From contig NAOQ01000208.1 in the NCBI GenBank assembly GCA_002751075.1, forward strand, positions 2,893 to 35,088: a stretch of 32,196 nt of DNA, given 5' to 3'. Of this stretch, positions 30,641 through 32,196 are shown piece after piece (the first letter of the stretch is position 1; every line of letters starts with the position of its first letter). The notes below the pieces were generated by a model that worked only from the letters and a program-made list of their open reading frames with translations, was not told the DNA's origin and made no database searches. Made by a program: the position numbers and the translations under genes. Origin of the DNA: Ichthyophonus hoferi. Its lineage: Eukaryota > Opisthokonta > Ichthyosporea > Ichthyophonida > Ichthyophonidae.

Positions 30641-31120
30641 GTGTTTAGAATTATAAGAAATGTTAGCACAACTAGCTTTCTTTTGATTTTATTATAATTA
30701 AAAATCCAAGCATTTAAACTCTGCATAGTCTAGCTCACTATGCACTATATATGATATTGTGTTCCCGACTGATTCCCATCCATGTTCGCTGATCATATAG
30801 TAATGTGCTTGTTCTATTTTATTTCTGCTGATAACAATATGTATAATAAAGTTATTAAGCTAGTATACCTACTTATTAACTTGTTTGTGTGTAGAAAGAT
30901 GTATTATATAGTAATAATATATATATAAATATAATAATTATAATGTATATTATGCTGGGGTACCCAGTAAGTAAATATTCCATTAGCTTTTGGTACTCTA
31001 GAATCATAAGAACCTTGGGGATTATAAAATCATGTGATATAGTTGGGAATAGTAGTGAGTAATGTGATCACTTGCAATCATGATTCCCAATAAGAAATAA
31101 TAATCTGGCCAAAATCATAG
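30641..31120. repeat. Dispersed repeat, copy near the right end of the copia fossil
   Basis: Partner of 25072-25440, about 110 bp longer because of an AT-rich insert near 30900-30950. It may be part of the 5' LTR, with the other copy a solo LTR of the same family, or it may be an unrelated repeat. Confidence 0.5.
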
Positions 31121-32196
31121 AAGGACTTAGCAGTAATACTCGTATACATTTATATGGATTAAACTTTTGTTTTGGAATAGACTGAAATTAACAATTTAGA
31201 AAACTTCCTTTTCGATAGATTCCAATGAAAGTATGAGATTCTGCATATTATAAAAACAACCATTATGTGATTAGTAATTATTGAACTCCAACTAATGGCC
31301 CAGAGGCAAGAAAACTTCTAACTTCGGTTAAAGAATTGATCTTCAATTATCAACAACCGATCAATCACAAGAAATCACATGTTAATCATAATAGGGTTAT
31401 GGGCCCTTCTCACATGCTTCCACCTGCACTGCGTCATAAAGAAAGACACCCGCATACATCATATATAAACTTATTAAAAATATTCATTCATTGTACCTCT
31501 CAATTATGGAAAGGAACACTTTCACCAACATAATAATTTATTATTACCGACCTGTGTACACTCAGTATTTTACCAGCATTAACTTCATCAACCATAAATC
31601 AAGACTTTATACTTAACCTGTCTTTTGAGCTCCATAGTCATAGGCCAATAAATTACTATGCAACAAATAGCTGCTTCATTATTAACTACATCAGAGCTTA
31701 TACAGACAAAAGTTCATTGAATATCTATCATATACACAAAGTCTCACACAAACACACACATTCACAACAAACTTCCACTCTTCCACACTACCAAATCTAC
31801 AGACTGAACCAAAACTAGCAAATATTATTTGTAAATGATTATATTCCTTTCTGTTAGTAATGCAGAATTGAAACAATACTTTTTCCATCCTTTCCCAAAA
31901 CATGCACGACCTTAACTTCAAAGCTTCCTAAAACGTACATAACTTCAGATTAAAAACTCTTGGCAAATTTCACGTCAACCCAATAGCCATGGATACTAAC
32001 CCTTGGTCTAACCCAACTACCTTTATCTTTAAATCAAGTTCATTATCTCAACCACCACTAAATCCCTGGACATTTATTTATAAATCAACTTCTTCATCTT
32101 AAAAATCACAGGATTCATTGATGCCAGTGTATGTATTAGATACAGCAAAATTGCTATTTCAACCGACCAATGCAAAAATAACTTTTACCATTAATT
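31121..32196. other. Stretch without a recognisable gene
   Basis: AT-rich, with only short open frames lacking any recognisable motif. CA-rich sequence at about 31736-31763 explains the low-complexity Val/Cys-rich reading on the minus strand. Confidence 0.6.

Larger units (their letters stand above)
22687..31120 (-). mobile_element. Fossil Ty1/copia-type LTR retrotransposon (decayed)
   Basis: On the minus strand the copia order is visible from right to left: gag-like (about 29.4-28.4 kb), protease (27.8-27.57), GAG-pre-integrase and integrase (about 27.5-26.4), reverse transcriptase (about 26.0-24.3) and RNase H (about 24.25-23.56). Integrase before reverse transcriptase is diagnostic of Ty1/copia as opposed to Ty3/gypsy. 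A candidate primer-binding site at 30230-30241 sits one base inside a candidate 5' LTR edge at 30243. A 27-base block at about 22769-22795, 26 of 27 identical to one at about 30319-30345, may be what remains of the LTR pair. Outer limits are uncertain. The element is broken in many places and the presumed LTRs barely align, so it is old. A block within the reverse transcriptase region looks like a nested insertion. Confidence 0.75.

Overview
The window is AT-rich eukaryotic DNA with spliced genes, short GT-AG introns and old transposon debris. A Src-type tyrosine kinase, an Angel-type nuclease and a fatty-acid-binding-protein relative together point to an animal. A sponge or another early-branching animal fits best, because the genes are compact and the Src catalytic loop is of an unusual type, but this is inference.

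Left part (1-3299, plus strand): the last five exons of a gene for an Angel/CCR4-like EEP-fold enzyme whose 5' half lies off the left edge. Middle left (6450-13213, minus strand): a complete nine-exon gene for a Src-family kinase of 594 residues. I rebuilt it exon by exon with matching splice phases: a myristoylation start, a long unique region, SH3, SH2, kinase domain and regulatory tail tyrosine. It converges on the Angel gene across about 3.15 kb of non-coding DNA. One of its introns holds a 500 bp tandem repeat. Just upstream of its start codon on the same strand there may be the 3' end of another, unidentified gene (13328-14012).

Middle right: 14.0-17.3 kb shows no gene. At 17373-17819 (plus) there is an intronless FABP-like gene of 148 codons with a TATA box. 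From 18.6 to 20.3 kb a 1.25 kb segment bounded by 14-bp inverted repeats sits between two diverged direct repeats and carries an unidentified minus-strand open stretch. An assembly gap (20452-20939) is flanked by the same 104 bp on both sides, so it is probably an unmerged contig overlap.

Right part (about 22.7-31.1 kb, minus strand): a heavily decayed Ty1/copia-type LTR retrotransposon with recognisable gag-like, protease, integrase, reverse transcriptase and RNase H remnants in the canonical copia order. It also has a candidate primer-binding site next to a candidate LTR edge. It is a fossil with many breaks. The last kilobase shows no gene.

The genes do not look like a functional cluster. 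I found no convincing new system. The points most worth checking are the [12 protein letters not shown] Src kinase with its long unique region, the excess of TGATTGG/CCAATCA motifs in the first 12 kb, the 18.6-20.3 kb repeat-bounded unit and the gap duplication.
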